This document shows, piece after piece, positions 16,924 through 25,560 of a stretch of DNA of 28,824 bases. Every line of letters starts with the position of its first letter. Within the stretch, counting starts at the first letter, position 1. Source of the DNA: Ignavibacteria bacterium UBA7675 (GTDB lineage Bacteria; Bacteroidota; Ignavibacteria; Kapaibacteriales; UB7675); NCBI GenBank assembly GCA_002483085.1, contig DLHF01000086.1, positions 1 through 28,824 on the forward strand, written 5' to 3'. The notes below the pieces were generated by a model. That model did not search any database, was not told the DNA's origin, and saw nothing but the letters and a program-made list of their open reading frames with translations. The position numbers and the translations under genes were made by a program.

Positions 16924-17460
16924 CTAACTATCTTTCTTTGTACTCTGATGGAATTCCTGTAGGCTTTTCCGATGATGTAAGCGCTGTTGCCTGCGCATGG
17001 CAGCCTCTTCGTAGCGGCGTTTGTCCTCGTCGGTGGCAGGCTGTAAAGCTGGAATGGGAATAGGCTTGCCATAGTTGTCAATAGCGACAAAGGTGAGATA
17101 CGCGCTGCTGGTATGTGCCTCTGTGCTGTTGAGCGGATCCTGGCGCAGCACGCGCACTCCCACCTCTATGGAAGTGCGAAATGCGCGGTTAGCACGAGCG
17201 TACAGCGTTACCACGTGGCCGAGCTTGATAGGTTCGAAAAAGCTAATTTCATCTACCGAAGCAGTAACGCACACCTTGCTGGAATGCCGCATTGCTACAA
17301 GAGCAGCAGCAATATCGACCCAGTGCATAAGGCGTCCACCGAGCAGATTACCAAGCTGGTTGGTATCGTTCGGCAGGACGAGTTCGGTCATCACGACTTC
17401 GGAGTCTTTCGGGGTTCGGATATGATGTGTGTCCACAAGAGTCCTTCTGAAGCGGTCCAT
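16924..17460 (-). CDS. Hotdog-fold acyl-CoA thioesterase (YciA/ACOT type)
   Basis: This 178-residue protein has a single hotdog domain of the YciA/ACOT7 kind, which hydrolyses acyl-CoA to free acid and CoA. The characteristic block is LPNDTNQLGNLLGGRLMHWV followed by DIAAALVAMRHS, with the family's catalytic Asp probably in MHWVDIAAA. SVDEISFFEPIKLGHVVTLYA and the strand near AYLTFVAIDNYGKPI complete the fold. The C-terminal 35 residues are charged and probably helical. It starts 23 bases after the bamD stop on the same strand, so the two are probably co-transcribed, and a hairpin follows the stop. Chain-length preference cannot be read from the sequence. Confidence 0.85.
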   Translation of the reverse strand: MDRFRRTLVDTHHIRTPKDSEVVMTELVLPNDTNQLGNLLGGRLMHWVDIAAALVAMRHSSKVCVTASVDEISFFEPIKLGHVVTLYARANRAFRTSIEVGVRVLRQDPLNSTEAHTSSAYLTFVAIDNYGKPIPIPALQPATDEDKRRYEEAAMRRQQRLHHRKSLQEFHQSTKKDS

Positions 17461-17483
17461 AAGAAGTTAAAACAGCGGTACAA

Positions 17484-18266
17484 TTAGAGCCCCGCTATCT
17501 GGCGCACTTCGTCGAGGTGTTTACCACTCGGGAACTGCTGCCGATACATGCGTGCAGATTCACGAGCTTCATCTAACCTGTTCAGGCGCACAAGCACTTT
17601 TATTTTGCCAAAATACGACGTTTCGAGGAATTGCGTGTCGGGAAATTCGGCAATTACTTGGTCGTAGTACAGCAGCGCCGAGCGCGGGTAATCGAGCTGC
17701 ATATACATCTGCGCCGTTTCTGCAAGGCGTTGAGCCAGCTTCTCGCGGAGCTCGGTGATGCGCTTTGCGGCTTCGGACGACAGCGAATCGCCCGGATAAA
17801 ACGTCTGGAACTCGGCAAAGCTCTGGATGGCCTGCTTTGTGTACGACTGGTCGCGCTGCGAATCCGGCGAGAGCTGAAAGTAGCTCATCGACGCACGGTA
17901 CAGGGCATCCTTTGCAAAGGTACTGCTCGGGAAAGCACGGCGCAGCAGGTTGTAGTTGTAAGCAGCCAGCACATACTCGCCTTTTTTGTAGTTGATCTCA
18001 GCAAGATAGAACTGTGCATCGTCGGCCACCGGGCTGGCAGGATACTGAAGTTTGATTACATCGAACAGCTTTTGCGCTTCGAGATAATCGTTGTCGTTGA
18101 ATGCCGCGAGCCCTTCGCCGAACACCGACTCCGGTGTGCGGGCTGCTTCCGAGGCAGCAGACGAGCCACAGCCAGAGAGAGCGGCAAGAAGCAGGAATAA
18201 ACAAGGCAGGATAATACCCACCGTAAAAGGCCGTAAGGGGGATGCGATAGCTTTTGTTGTATTCAT
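17484..18266 (-). CDS. bamD: Outer-membrane assembly lipoprotein BamD (YfiO)
   Basis: I start at the ATG at 18264-18266 rather than the in-frame GTG at 18287, because it gives a clean lipoprotein signal: a basic N-terminus, a hydrophobic core and LAALSGC with C33 lipidated. The mature 230 residues are TPR-like helical repeats matching BamD/YfiO, for example VFGEGLAAFNDNDYLEAQKLF, AQFYLAEINYKKGEYVLAAYNYN and AQMYMQLDYPRSALLYYDQVI (each quoted in part of a repeat), ending at RQFPSGKHLDEV. BamD works with BamA to insert beta-barrels into the outer membrane, on the periplasmic side. A promoter-like element sits so close to the ATG that the message may be almost leaderless. The acyl-CoA thioesterase gene follows. 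Confidence 0.88.
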   Translation of the reverse strand: MNTTKAIASPLRPFTVGIILPCLFLLLAALSGCGSSAASEAARTPESVFGEGLAAFNDNDYLEAQKLFDVIKLQYPASPVADDAQFYLAEINYKKGEYVLAAYNYNLLRRAFPSSTFAKDALYRASMSYFQLSPDSQRDQSYTKQAIQSFAEFQTFYPGDSLSSEAAKRITELREKLAQRLAETAQMYMQLDYPRSALLYYDQVIAEFPDTQFLETSYFGKIKVLVRLNRLDEARESARMYRQQFPSGKHLDEVRQIAGL

Positions 18267-18272
18267 AGACTG

Positions 18273-18303
18273 CAAATTTACGCGCACAGCGCGGATTTCC
18301 AGA
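18273..18303 (-). promoter_or_regulatory. Candidate Bacteroidota-type promoter for bamD
   Basis: On the minus strand, TCTG is followed after 19 bases by TAAATTTG, a full match to the Bacteroidota -7 consensus TAnnTTTG. TCTG is a 3-of-4 match to the -33 TTTG. The G of TAAATTTG lies only 6 bases before the bamD ATG. Confidence 0.5.
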
Positions 18304-18476
18304 AGGAAAAAATATGGCGGTATAGACGAACTTGCCCCAAGTACAGTTTCTGCGGCTAAAAAGTTACACTATTTCCGCGCAAAACATGCCACACAGCACT
18401 GTAAACAGCTATAATCATTAGGGCACCAACAGCGTGCGAGCGCAGATGTATTTCTGCTGTTGATGCTCCTGTGCCC

Positions 18477-18560
18477 TTGCCGCAGGAACAATGTGCGCGG
18501 GGAACGTGCTGAAACACCACGCGACGGCAGTGCAGCGCGGTGCAGAGACTATCAGCATAA
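18477..18560 (+). repeat. Degenerate intergenic repeat, copy B
   Basis: The core at 18518-18549 matches 29 of 32 positions of 25733-25764 (copy A). The left part, 18477-18500 (TTGCCGCAGGAAC then GTGCGCGG), matches the minus strand of 22371-22392 (copy C) with few differences. Upstream, a GCACCA occurs at 18423, 127 bases from the core end, as in copy A (130 bases), so the element may be longer. Confidence 0.6.
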
Positions 18561-18743
18561 GCGGAGGCAGAAGCGCATATCTTTTTTCTCTTTGATATGC
18601 CAGTATTTGCCCTGAATACGCCTGTGGAAAAATTTATTCCGGTACTGGGTAGTATGGGGGGCTGAGCTTTTCGTAAATTATGAGTATTTGCAATACGGAG
18701 CAGAAGCCCGTCTCTCCCATTTTCTTCACGAACAGCACACGTT

Positions 18744-19628
18744 ATGACCGATATCAGAGGAAAACGCATCGACTGTCTCGACAAAGGTTTTGTTCGGCTT
18801 ATCGACTACATGGGCGACGACAACGCTATCGTGCAAGCCGCCCGAGTATCCTATGGCGAAGGCACAAAACAGGTAAGTCAGGATCGCGGTCTTATCCGCT
18901 ATCTGATGCGCCATTCGCATACAACGCCGTTCGAGATGGTAGAATTAAAATTCCATATCAAGCTTCCTATTTTTGTAGCACGGCAGTGGATCCGCCACCG
19001 CACAGCTAATGTGAACGAGTACAGTGGCCGCTACTCTATTATGAAGGAAGAGTTTTACCTGCCGGACATCGACCAGGTGCGCCCGCAGAGCACGCTGAAC
19101 AAGCAAGGCCGCTCCGACGAGCGATTAGAAAGCGAGCAGGCCGAGCGCGTACTCGGGATGTTCCGCGAGTCGCAGAAGCGCTCTTACCAGGAATACGAAG
19201 AAATGCTGGGCTACGACCTAGCCCGCGAGATTGCGCGCAACAACCTGCCGCTGTCGCTCTACACGGAGTGGTACTGGAAAATTGATCTGCACAACCTGTT
19301 CCACTTCCTGCGCCTGCGATTGGACAGCCACGCACAGTACGAAATCCGCGTTTATGCCGAGGCGATGGCAGAAATGGTAAAAGAAGTAGTGCCATTTGCT
19401 TGGGAAGCGTATGAAGACTACACGCTGTACGCACAGAAGTTCTCGCGCGCGGAACTGCTAGCTATCCACAAAATGCTCGCGCTGGCCGGTGCACAGGAGC
19501 TCGACGATGCAAATCTGAAAGAGCTGGGGCTGAGCGCACGCGAGATCAGAGAGTTTCGCGACAAGATGAGCACCATCGACGACGTGCACGAAGAAGTAAA
19601 AATGCCCGGCAGCGGGGTATCAGAGTAA
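18744..19628 (+). CDS. thyX: Flavin-dependent thymidylate synthase (ThyX)
   Basis: This 294-residue protein carries the diagnostic ThyX motif RHRx7S: R84-H85-R86, seven residues, then S94. ThyX makes dTMP from dUMP using methylenetetrahydrofolate and FAD/NADPH, and unlike ThyA it releases tetrahydrofolate. Other family blocks are AARVSYGEGTK, LIRYLMRHSHTTPFEM, FVARQWIRHRTANVNEYSGR and NLFHFLRLRLDSHAQYEIR. It is longer than many ThyX proteins (220-260) through a C-terminal extension after about residue 240. No Shine-Dalgarno is clear at the ATG. It stands alone, divergent from bamD across a long non-coding region. No thyA is in the window. Confidence 0.96.
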   Translation: MTDIRGKRIDCLDKGFVRLIDYMGDDNAIVQAARVSYGEGTKQVSQDRGLIRYLMRHSHTTPFEMVELKFHIKLPIFVARQWIRHRTANVNEYSGRYSIMKEEFYLPDIDQVRPQSTLNKQGRSDERLESEQAERVLGMFRESQKRSYQEYEEMLGYDLAREIARNNLPLSLYTEWYWKIDLHNLFHFLRLRLDSHAQYEIRVYAEAMAEMVKEVVPFAWEAYEDYTLYAQKFSRAELLAIHKMLALAGAQELDDANLKELGLSAREIREFRDKMSTIDDVHEEVKMPGSGVSE

Positions 19629-19717
19629 TAGCGACCAGCTATTTGCGTGCTGGCAGTATGTGTCCACGGCGTCGGAGCTTATCGGCCCCGCCGCCGTTGT
19701 CCATTGCAGAGCGCCCA

Positions 19718-19737
19718 CGGCTGTTCCCAGCTTTTTT
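19718..19737 (+). terminator. Weak terminator-like hairpin after thyX
   Basis: GGCTG, loop TTCC, CAGCT then a T run gives a 4-5 bp stem. It is short and about 90 bases after the thyX stop, so it is only a candidate. Confidence 0.3.
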
Positions 19738-19763
19738 TCGGCACCAGTGTACAAATTCCCGCC

Positions 19764-19794
19764 TTTGCACGTCGCTGTTCTTTTGCTAACTTGT
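19764..19794 (+). promoter_or_regulatory. Candidate promoter for the di-heme peroxidase
   Basis: TTTG at 19764-19767 is followed after 19 bases by TAACTTGT at 19787-19794, a partial match to TAnnTTTG. Spacing equals that at the bamD promoter candidate. It would give a leader of roughly 30 bases before the ATG at 19829. Confidence 0.4.
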
Positions 19795-19828
19795 CCCGGC
19801 TCCAGTCTCTCTGATTACAGGTTATCTT

Positions 19829-20884
19829 ATGAAAAAGATGCGCTTTCCCCTTTTCCACAGAGCATCAGCTCTATTCATCGCATGTACAGCAGGTGTGCTA
19901 TTGGCGTCCTGTAGCGATACAACGGCTCCCAACAACACCGAAGACCAGCCTGTGCTTGTTGTGCCGGAACAGTTCCCTGCGGTTCCCTTCCCCGACGACA
20001 ATCCCTTCAGTGCTGCAAAAACGGCATTAGGCAAAAAGCTGTATTACGATACACGCCTCTCCCAAGATGGCACGGTATCCTGTGGCACCTGCCATCGCCA
20101 GGAGCTCGCTTTTACCGATGGGCTGCCAATAGCTCGTGGTGTAAACAACGAGCCCGGCTCCCGCAACACGCCAACGATTGTGAATACAGCCTATTTGCAC
20201 ATTCTGGCCTTCGACGGCCTCGCTTCCTCGCTCGAAGCTCAACTGATGCGAGCGGTGGTCAGCCCGGTGGAAATGCGCGCCGACACAATGATTGTACAGC
20301 AATACCTCCAAAACGACGCCGGATACCGCGCGATGTTCGCCTCTGCCTTTGGCACTGATGCACCGGTAAACACGAGCAATGCCGTGCGTGCTATCGCTAC
20401 ATTTGTACGCACAGTGCTCTCGGGAGGCTCGCGCTACGACCGCTTCAAGCTGGGCGACAACAGCGCCCTGAACGAGCCGGAAAAGCGCGGACGCACGCTG
20501 TTTTTCAGCAATCGCCTGCGCTGTAGCCTGTGCCACGCTTCCTACAATTTCAGCGACGGTATTTTTCATAATACTGGCGTGTATATGCACTATATCGACA
20601 AGGGACGCTACTACGCCACCAAGGACGAGAACGACGTTGGCAAGTTCAAAACTCCAACCCTTCGCAATATTGCCCTGACTGCCCCCTATATGCACGACGG
20701 CTCTATGAACACGCTCGAAGAAGTGGTAGAACACTACAACGAAGGCGGGCATCCCAATTTGCAACGCGATACATTGATGCGGCCTTTAGACCTGACAGCG
20801 CAGGAAGCTGCCGACCTTATCAGCTTTATGAAAGCGCTTACCGACGACAATCTGCTACAGGATTCGCGATTTAAAAAGCCGTAG
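19829..20884 (+). CDS. Di-heme cytochrome c peroxidase (CcpA/MauG family) lipoprotein
   Basis: This 351-residue protein has a lipoprotein signal with VLLASC (C28 lipidated), placing it in the envelope. Two c-type haem motifs are present: CGTCH at residues 85-89 and CSLCH at 232-236, the spacing expected of bacterial di-heme cytochrome c peroxidases. Family blocks include GKKLYYDTRLSQDGTVSCG, AFTDGLPIARGV, RNTPTIVNTAYL, FKTPTLRNIALTAPYMHDGS and LEEVVEHYNEGG. These enzymes reduce hydrogen peroxide with electrons from cytochromes; the MauG relatives modify proteins or other substrates instead, and the sequence does not settle which. The gene is followed by a strong bidirectional terminator shared with ychF. 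Confidence 0.93.
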   Translation: MKKMRFPLFHRASALFIACTAGVLLASCSDTTAPNNTEDQPVLVVPEQFPAVPFPDDNPFSAAKTALGKKLYYDTRLSQDGTVSCGTCHRQELAFTDGLPIARGVNNEPGSRNTPTIVNTAYLHILAFDGLASSLEAQLMRAVVSPVEMRADTMIVQQYLQNDAGYRAMFASAFGTDAPVNTSNAVRAIATFVRTVLSGGSRYDRFKLGDNSALNEPEKRGRTLFFSNRLRCSLCHASYNFSDGIFHNTGVYMHYIDKGRYYATKDENDVGKFKTPTLRNIALTAPYMHDGSMNTLEEVVEHYNEGGHPNLQRDTLMRPLDLTAQEAADLISFMKALTDDNLLQDSRFKKP

Positions 20885-20911
20885 CCTACAGCGCACATGT
20901 AAGTAAAAACA

Positions 20912-20946
20912 AAAAGAGGTGTACAGTTGGTCTGTACACCTCTTTT
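20912..20946. terminator. Bidirectional intrinsic terminator between the peroxidase gene and ychF
   Basis: A perfect 15-bp stem (AAAAGAGGTGTACAG paired with CTGTACACCTCTTTT) with a TTGGT loop has T-runs on both sides: TTTTCTTTTTT on the plus strand and the complement of AAAAACAAAAA on the minus strand. It serves both convergent genes. Confidence 0.92.
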
Positions 20947-20976
20947 CTTTTTTAAGAGTTTTTACGCAGAAGCTGC

Positions 20977-22071
20977 CTACACATTAAACCGGAAGTACAT
21001 CACGTCGCCATCTTGCACAACGTATTCTTTCCCTTCTACTTTGTACAGCCCGGCTTCTTTTACAGCTTGCTCAGAGCCAAGCCGAATCACATCATCGTAT
21101 CTCATCACTTCGGCGCGGATAAAGCCGCGTTCAAAATCCGTGTGGATCACACCGGCAGCGCCCGGCGCTTTTGTACCCTTTTGGATTGTCCACGCACGGC
21201 ATTCCTTTTCGCCTGCCGTAAAGTAGGTAATCAGTCCCAAAAGATTATAACCTTCCTGAATCACACGATCTAACCCCGACTGCGTCATGCCCATTTCTTC
21301 GAGAAATACAGCCCGCTCGTCTGGTTCCAGCTCGGCGATTTCCGACTCGATACTCGCGCAGATTGGCACCACAACAGCACCTTTTTCGGCAGCTACAGCG
21401 CGCACAGCTTCAATACGCGCATTGCCATTTTTCACACCGTTTTCGTCGGTGTTGGCAATGTACATCATGGGCTTATCGGTAAGCAAGTGCAGCGTGTAGA
21501 GGTATTCCGCCTCTTTTTCGTTGCGCTCAAAGTTTTTGGCGAGTTTGCCCGCGTACAAGTGGTCGCGCAGGCGGGTAAGCACGTCCAATTCCTCTTTTGC
21601 GCCCTTGTCGTTGGAACGAGCCTTTTTATCCACTGCCTGCATGCGCTTTTCTACGGTCTCGAAATCCTTCAGCATCAGCTCGGTCTCGATAATCTCGATA
21701 TCGCGCGTGGGATCGACGCTGTTGTGCACGTGGATCACATTGTCGTCGTCGAAACAGCGCACAACCTGTGCCACAGCTTCAGTCTCGCGTATGTGCTGAA
21801 GGAATTGGTTGCCCAAGCCCTCGCCCTGCGCCGCTCCTTTTACCAATCCAGCAATGTCCACAAATTCAATCGTCGTGGGCACGGTACTGCGTGTTTTGAA
21901 AATAGCAGAGAGCTTATCCAAGCGCTCGTCCGGCACGTTGACAATTCCCACATTGGGGTCGATGGTACAAAACGGATAGTTCGCTGCGTCGATTTTGCTG
22001 GACGTCAGCGCATTAAACAGCGTGGACTTACCCACGTTTGGCAAGCCTACGATGCCGCAATTAAAACCCAT
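20977..22071 (-). CDS. ychF: YchF/OLA1 family P-loop NTPase
   Basis: This 364-residue protein is the universally conserved Obg-related ATPase/GTPase YchF. It shows G1 GLPNVGKS (residues 9-16), the switch region around NYPFCTIDPNVG, G3 DIAGLVKGA (72-80), a coiled-coil insert, G4 as NTDE (207-210) and a C-terminal TGS domain from about residue 280. The non-canonical G4 (not NKxD) is the family feature tied to ATP preference. YchF binds ribosomes and takes part in stress and translation control. Length equals the family norm (363 in E. coli). It converges with the peroxidase gene and is divergent from the secreted propeller protein; a plus-strand-spaced TTTG and a weak CAATTTG element lie upstream on its strand. 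Confidence 0.97.
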   Translation of the reverse strand: MGFNCGIVGLPNVGKSTLFNALTSSKIDAANYPFCTIDPNVGIVNVPDERLDKLSAIFKTRSTVPTTIEFVDIAGLVKGAAQGEGLGNQFLQHIRETEAVAQVVRCFDDDNVIHVHNSVDPTRDIEIIETELMLKDFETVEKRMQAVDKKARSNDKGAKEELDVLTRLRDHLYAGKLAKNFERNEKEAEYLYTLHLLTDKPMMYIANTDENGVKNGNARIEAVRAVAAEKGAVVVPICASIESEIAELEPDERAVFLEEMGMTQSGLDRVIQEGYNLLGLITYFTAGEKECRAWTIQKGTKAPGAAGVIHTDFERGFIRAEVMRYDDVIRLGSEQAVKEAGLYKVEGKEYVVQDGDVMYFRFNV

Positions 22072-22574
22072 AGCTTCCTCGTTCTATCGAAAAACGGTCG
22101 TTTACTGTAGTACAGAACCACAAATTGCAACAAAGCAGGCAATTATCAAAAGAAGGCAGGCAGGTATAGTCATTCCCTATCTACCGCCCGGAAGCCCAGT
22201 TCCGCCGATAGACAACCATTCACACATCCGCTACTTTTAGTTGGAATATATCCGCACGTTGTGTATTTATGCACCATACGCTCTGTGCCGAGCTGCTATA
22301 AACCATGTAATATGGCGCTCTCTGCACATACTGTAGTCTTCGCACCGCGCAGCAGTTATCGTAAGCTCGTCCGCGCACCGTTCCTACGGTAACAAATGCG
22401 AGGACGTCCGCTGCGTAGCCGTTCGGCCCCCCAACCGCAACGGGTTATAGGAAGTCCGTTGGCTTCTTATGATAACAATGCACACACAAGACAACCACAC
22501 ATATCTCCCCCCCCCAGGAGACTACCAGCAATTAATCGTACTTGGTGATCTCGCACTATTTCAGGAACACAACT
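22072..22574. other. Divergent intergenic region between ychF and the first secreted propeller gene
   Basis: This 503-bp gap is the longest non-coding stretch in the window. It contains degenerate repeat copy C on the minus strand (22324-22392) and a run of nine C at 22507-22515, about 60 bases before the propeller gene start. A short reading frame across the C-run (22469-22711) looks spurious. AGGA at 22563-22566 is the likely ribosome binding site for the ATG at 22575. No terminator or RNA gene is clear. Confidence 0.45.
22324..22392 (-). repeat. Degenerate intergenic repeat, copy C
   Basis: Read on the minus strand, TTACCGTAGGAAC then GTGCGCGG (22392-22371) matches the left part of copy B with a 2-base gap, and GCGCGGTGC, AAGACTA and CAGTAT match the right part. 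About 6 bases are missing in the middle relative to copy B. It lies in a gap with no gene. Confidence 0.5.
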
Positions 22575-25535
22575 ATGTTTGCCCGTATCATGATTCTCGC
22601 CGCTTGTACGGCTCTTTCGTTCGCCGCCACTGCCGTCAACTCTTCTGCCAGCGATTTCTGGTCGAAAGAAGGACTCGATCCTTCGCTGCTCTCAGCCACC
22701 TACACAACTGATGGTTCCGGCCTGCTGTTGTACTCCAACAGCCCCCGATCCATTGTCCGCTACACGATTTCTACAGGGGTTTCAGATACCCTCTTGTTCC
22801 CCTCGCAAGCCCAAGATTGTTTTTTTACGGTGTTCAACGAGTCGACACTGTTGTGCTACAATGAAGCTGCAGACGGCTCTACAGCGACTATTCTGTCGCT
22901 GCCCGGCGGCGCTATACGCTGCACTATGACTTTTGAAGCTCTGTGGGCGCTGAAAGCAGCCGCATTCGGGAATAATGGCAATGAAATCATTACTCTCATG
23001 ACGGGCCATAGCGGGCTGCGCTTCGAGCGAAGAAACGCTCTTACTGGTGATATGATCTCGGCACAGCCGATGATACCAACCCGCAAAAATCCCTTCTACG
23101 GACAGTGGAATATCAGCAACGACGGCGAAACAGTGTACATGATTTCCATGGAAGACAACCAGCGTTATCTCGAACTGTGGCAGGTCTCTACAGGTGAGCA
23201 CGTTGTGTATCCTGTCGGCAAACAAACCGTACTCGGCGATATCAGCGTCAGCGGCAGTCGTTTTGCGTGGTATAAAGAGGACACAATTACCGTCGTCCAA
23301 GACATTCAGACTGGCGCGACAGTAGCCGAGTTGAACAAACAGCGGGGCGTTCCCATGAGGTTGGAGGCCGATGGACGCTATCTCGCAACACTCGCTCGAT
23401 CGACACCTGAACAGAAATTTTACACGCTCCAGCTCTACGACATCGATACAGAACAACAACAATTTATTCCCTTTCAGCGAAAATCCTCCCTGTCGCCGTC
23501 GATACAGCTCCAGTTCTCCCCGGATGGCTCTACCTTTACAGTTACCCAGACAATACTGGCAACGTGTCCGTTGATTGGCAGCAATTCGGAAGTATCCACA
23601 ACCAGCCACAACCAGTATGCAGCCACAGTACACCGCACATCCGACGGCGCCATGCTCGGCTGGTCTCCCTCTGCTGGTCATCTCTCTCCGATTGTCGATA
23701 TCGCGATTTCGTCCGACGGCCTGTATGTAGCATCAAGTGATGAAGTAATAGGTACAATTCTCCGCGACGCCAGTTCGGGCGATTTCAGAGGCCGTTTGGC
23801 AAGTTCCGGCAGCCTCGCGTTCAGCCCCGACAGCAAATCGCTGTGGCGGGCGCGCTCCGACTCCGCACTCATAGAAAAAATATCCCTTCCGTCGATGACC
23901 GCTATACAAAAATTTCCTGCAACGACAACAGGGAGCCTCTCACTGCACTTTTCGCCTGCAGAAGATCGTGTCATGAGCCGTTCCGCAGCGCAGATTGCAC
24001 TATACCGCTATCCCAGTCTAACACCTCAACGCGAGTTCAAAACGACAACAGGATCGTTCGTGGCAGCGGAATTTTCCCAAACAGACAACAGCATTATCGC
24101 CTTGCAATACGACAGCACGCGCAAAACAGAACTTATAGTTCGCAAGTGGAATGCCGAAACGGGCGTCGAACTGCCGTCGCTTATCATTACCGAAGCCAAC
24201 AATGAACTTTCAGACTTCCTGCTCTCGCCCGATGCGTCCCTGCTGCTAGCCAGCACATCAACTTCGGCGAACATACGGCGCACATCCGATGGCGGCCTTG
24301 TGCACACATTCCCGTACAATGCCGTTGCAGGCCACACTCCGCTGGCATTCTCGCCCGATGGCTTGTACCTTATTCGCGGCAGAATCATAAAAAATGAAAC
24401 CAACCAGCATGCGTTCTCTGCCATTTCCATCGGCAACCCCGCAGGTGATTTCCAGTTCGATGCAGTAGTGCAGCAAAGCGGACACATCGGAAAAGTGTAC
24501 GTTCATCCTTCGGGCAACACCATACTTTACACACAGCCCACCTGCGCTCCCGGACGGTTGAACTATGTTGCATTGAATACATTCCCCACCGTGCCAATCA
24601 GTTCTCACAAAAGTTACGATATCAACATCTATACAGGCGACACTCTGCGGACTTCCATGGGAGTAGGGAATGTTGCTCCTGCCCCCATTGTCATTGACAG
24701 CATTGCAATATCGAAACCCGACCTGCCCTTTGCTCTACAGATTGACTATGGCGGTGACCATGCTCTTCCCGACACTCTTCAGATATCATCATCGGCATCA
24801 ATATCCATCTACGCAACTTCAACCTATCGCGCAACAGCCCCCTTCGATATACTTGTGTACTACTCGGGCCGGGTGGCTTCGGGTGTTCTTCGCATTCCAG
24901 GAAGCGCTAACTTCGTTGCACCAGCGGATATCAGCCTCTCGGAAGCACCTATCGATTTTGGCAATGTGGCAATAGGAAAGTCGAAAGACCGCTTTATCGT
25001 CGTGCGCCACTTCGACGCATCCAATCTTTTTCTGGAATCCATGACTATCGAACCTCCGAACGCCGAAGTAACATACACGCTGAATAAAACGCTGCCGGTC
25101 TGGCTTCCACAAGGCGTCGTTGCCGATCTCCGCATTATCTACACTCCCACAACCAACGACACGCTGAACTCTGACTTCGTCGTGCGGAGCAATGTCACCG
25201 ACAAGGAAGTTCTCCGCATTCCCCTGCGCGGTCGGGGCATTGGCACGGTAGGGATTGGCGACCGCAATGAGCTTGCAGCCATCGCCGCATCGGTTACTCC
25301 AAACCCCGCTACATCGGTTGCACACATTCGCTTTAATACAGCAGTGGCTGGCGCTGTGCACATCCAGATATTCTCCGCCGAAGGAAGGCTTGTTGCCGAA
25401 CTCCCCAGCGCTGTGCTGGGTGCCGGAGCGCACGACAAAGAGCTCTCGGTGGAAGGGCTGCCGCGAGGCGTGTATTTCTGCCGTATTACAACAGCATCGG
25501 GCGTAGAGACCACACCGCTTTTAGTGGTCCCATAG
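22575..25535 (+). CDS. Secreted beta-propeller/ASH-domain protein with type IX sorting domain
   Basis: The frame opens at a GTG at 22542, but the ATG at 22575 has AGGA 8 bases upstream and gives a clean signal peptide (MFARIMILAACTALSFAATA), so the product has 986 residues. Residues 30 to about 720 hold degenerate WD40-like blades, with repeated FSPDGS, FSPDSKS, LLSPDAS and AFSPDGLY motifs. A choice-of-anchor/ASH-like immunoglobulin domain lies near 785-890 (APIDFGNVAIGKS then LRIPLRGRGIG). The last 80 residues (from VTPNPATSVAHIRF, about 907) form a type A T9SS sorting domain with IQIFSAEGRLV and GLPRGVYFCRI, implying export across the outer membrane and cell-surface attachment or release. 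No catalytic motif is seen. It is paralogous to the next gene. Confidence 0.87.
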   Translation: MFARIMILAACTALSFAATAVNSSASDFWSKEGLDPSLLSATYTTDGSGLLLYSNSPRSIVRYTISTGVSDTLLFPSQAQDCFFTVFNESTLLCYNEAADGSTATILSLPGGAIRCTMTFEALWALKAAAFGNNGNEIITLMTGHSGLRFERRNALTGDMISAQPMIPTRKNPFYGQWNISNDGETVYMISMEDNQRYLELWQVSTGEHVVYPVGKQTVLGDISVSGSRFAWYKEDTITVVQDIQTGATVAELNKQRGVPMRLEADGRYLATLARSTPEQKFYTLQLYDIDTEQQQFIPFQRKSSLSPSIQLQFSPDGSTFTVTQTILATCPLIGSNSEVSTTSHNQYAATVHRTSDGAMLGWSPSAGHLSPIVDIAISSDGLYVASSDEVIGTILRDASSGDFRGRLASSGSLAFSPDSKSLWRARSDSALIEKISLPSMTAIQKFPATTTGSLSLHFSPAEDRVMSRSAAQIALYRYPSLTPQREFKTTTGSFVAAEFSQTDNSIIALQYDSTRKTELIVRKWNAETGVELPSLIITEANNELSDFLLSPDASLLLASTSTSANIRRTSDGGLVHTFPYNAVAGHTPLAFSPDGLYLIRGRIIKNETNQHAFSAISIGNPAGDFQFDAVVQQSGHIGKVYVHPSGNTILYTQPTCAPGRLNYVALNTFPTVPISSHKSYDINIYTGDTLRTSMGVGNVAPAPIVIDSIAISKPDLPFALQIDYGGDHALPDTLQISSSASISIYATSTYRATAPFDILVYYSGRVASGVLRIPGSANFVAPADISLSEAPIDFGNVAIGKSKDRFIVVRHFDASNLFLESMTIEPPNAEVTYTLNKTLPVWLPQGVVADLRIIYTPTTNDTLNSDFVVRSNVTDKEVLRIPLRGRGIGTVGIGDRNELAAIAASVTPNPATSVAHIRFNTAVAGAVHIQIFSAEGRLVAELPSAVLGAGAHDKELSVEGLPRGVYFCRITTASGVETTPLLVVP

Positions 25536-25560
25536 GTACGTTTTACGCATTCCCGTTCAC

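Larger units (their letters stand above)
18267..18743. other. bamD-thyX divergent intergenic region
   Basis: This 477-bp gap is unusually long for the window. From left to right it holds the bamD promoter candidate (18273-18303), an imperfect inverted repeat at 18421-18476 (GGGCAC with GTGCCC outside, CAACAGC with GCTGTTG inside), a degenerate repeat shared with two other gaps (18477-18560), and a small hairpin at 18575-18600 (GCATATC with GATATGC around a T-rich loop). No protein-coding gene is convincing. A structured RNA is possible but unproven. Confidence 0.45.

Noticed and set aside
18356..18784. 142-codon minus-strand open frame upstream of thyX, with a short peptide (TALHCRRV) resembling one antisense to copy A
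   Set aside because: The similarity follows from the shared DNA repeat; the frame overlaps the thyX start and has no protein-like features.
22469..22711. 80-codon frame through the C9 tract that could fuse to the propeller gene by slippage
   Set aside because: Loss of one C puts translation into the propeller frame but meets TAA at 22533-22535 before the gene start, so no fusion protein results.
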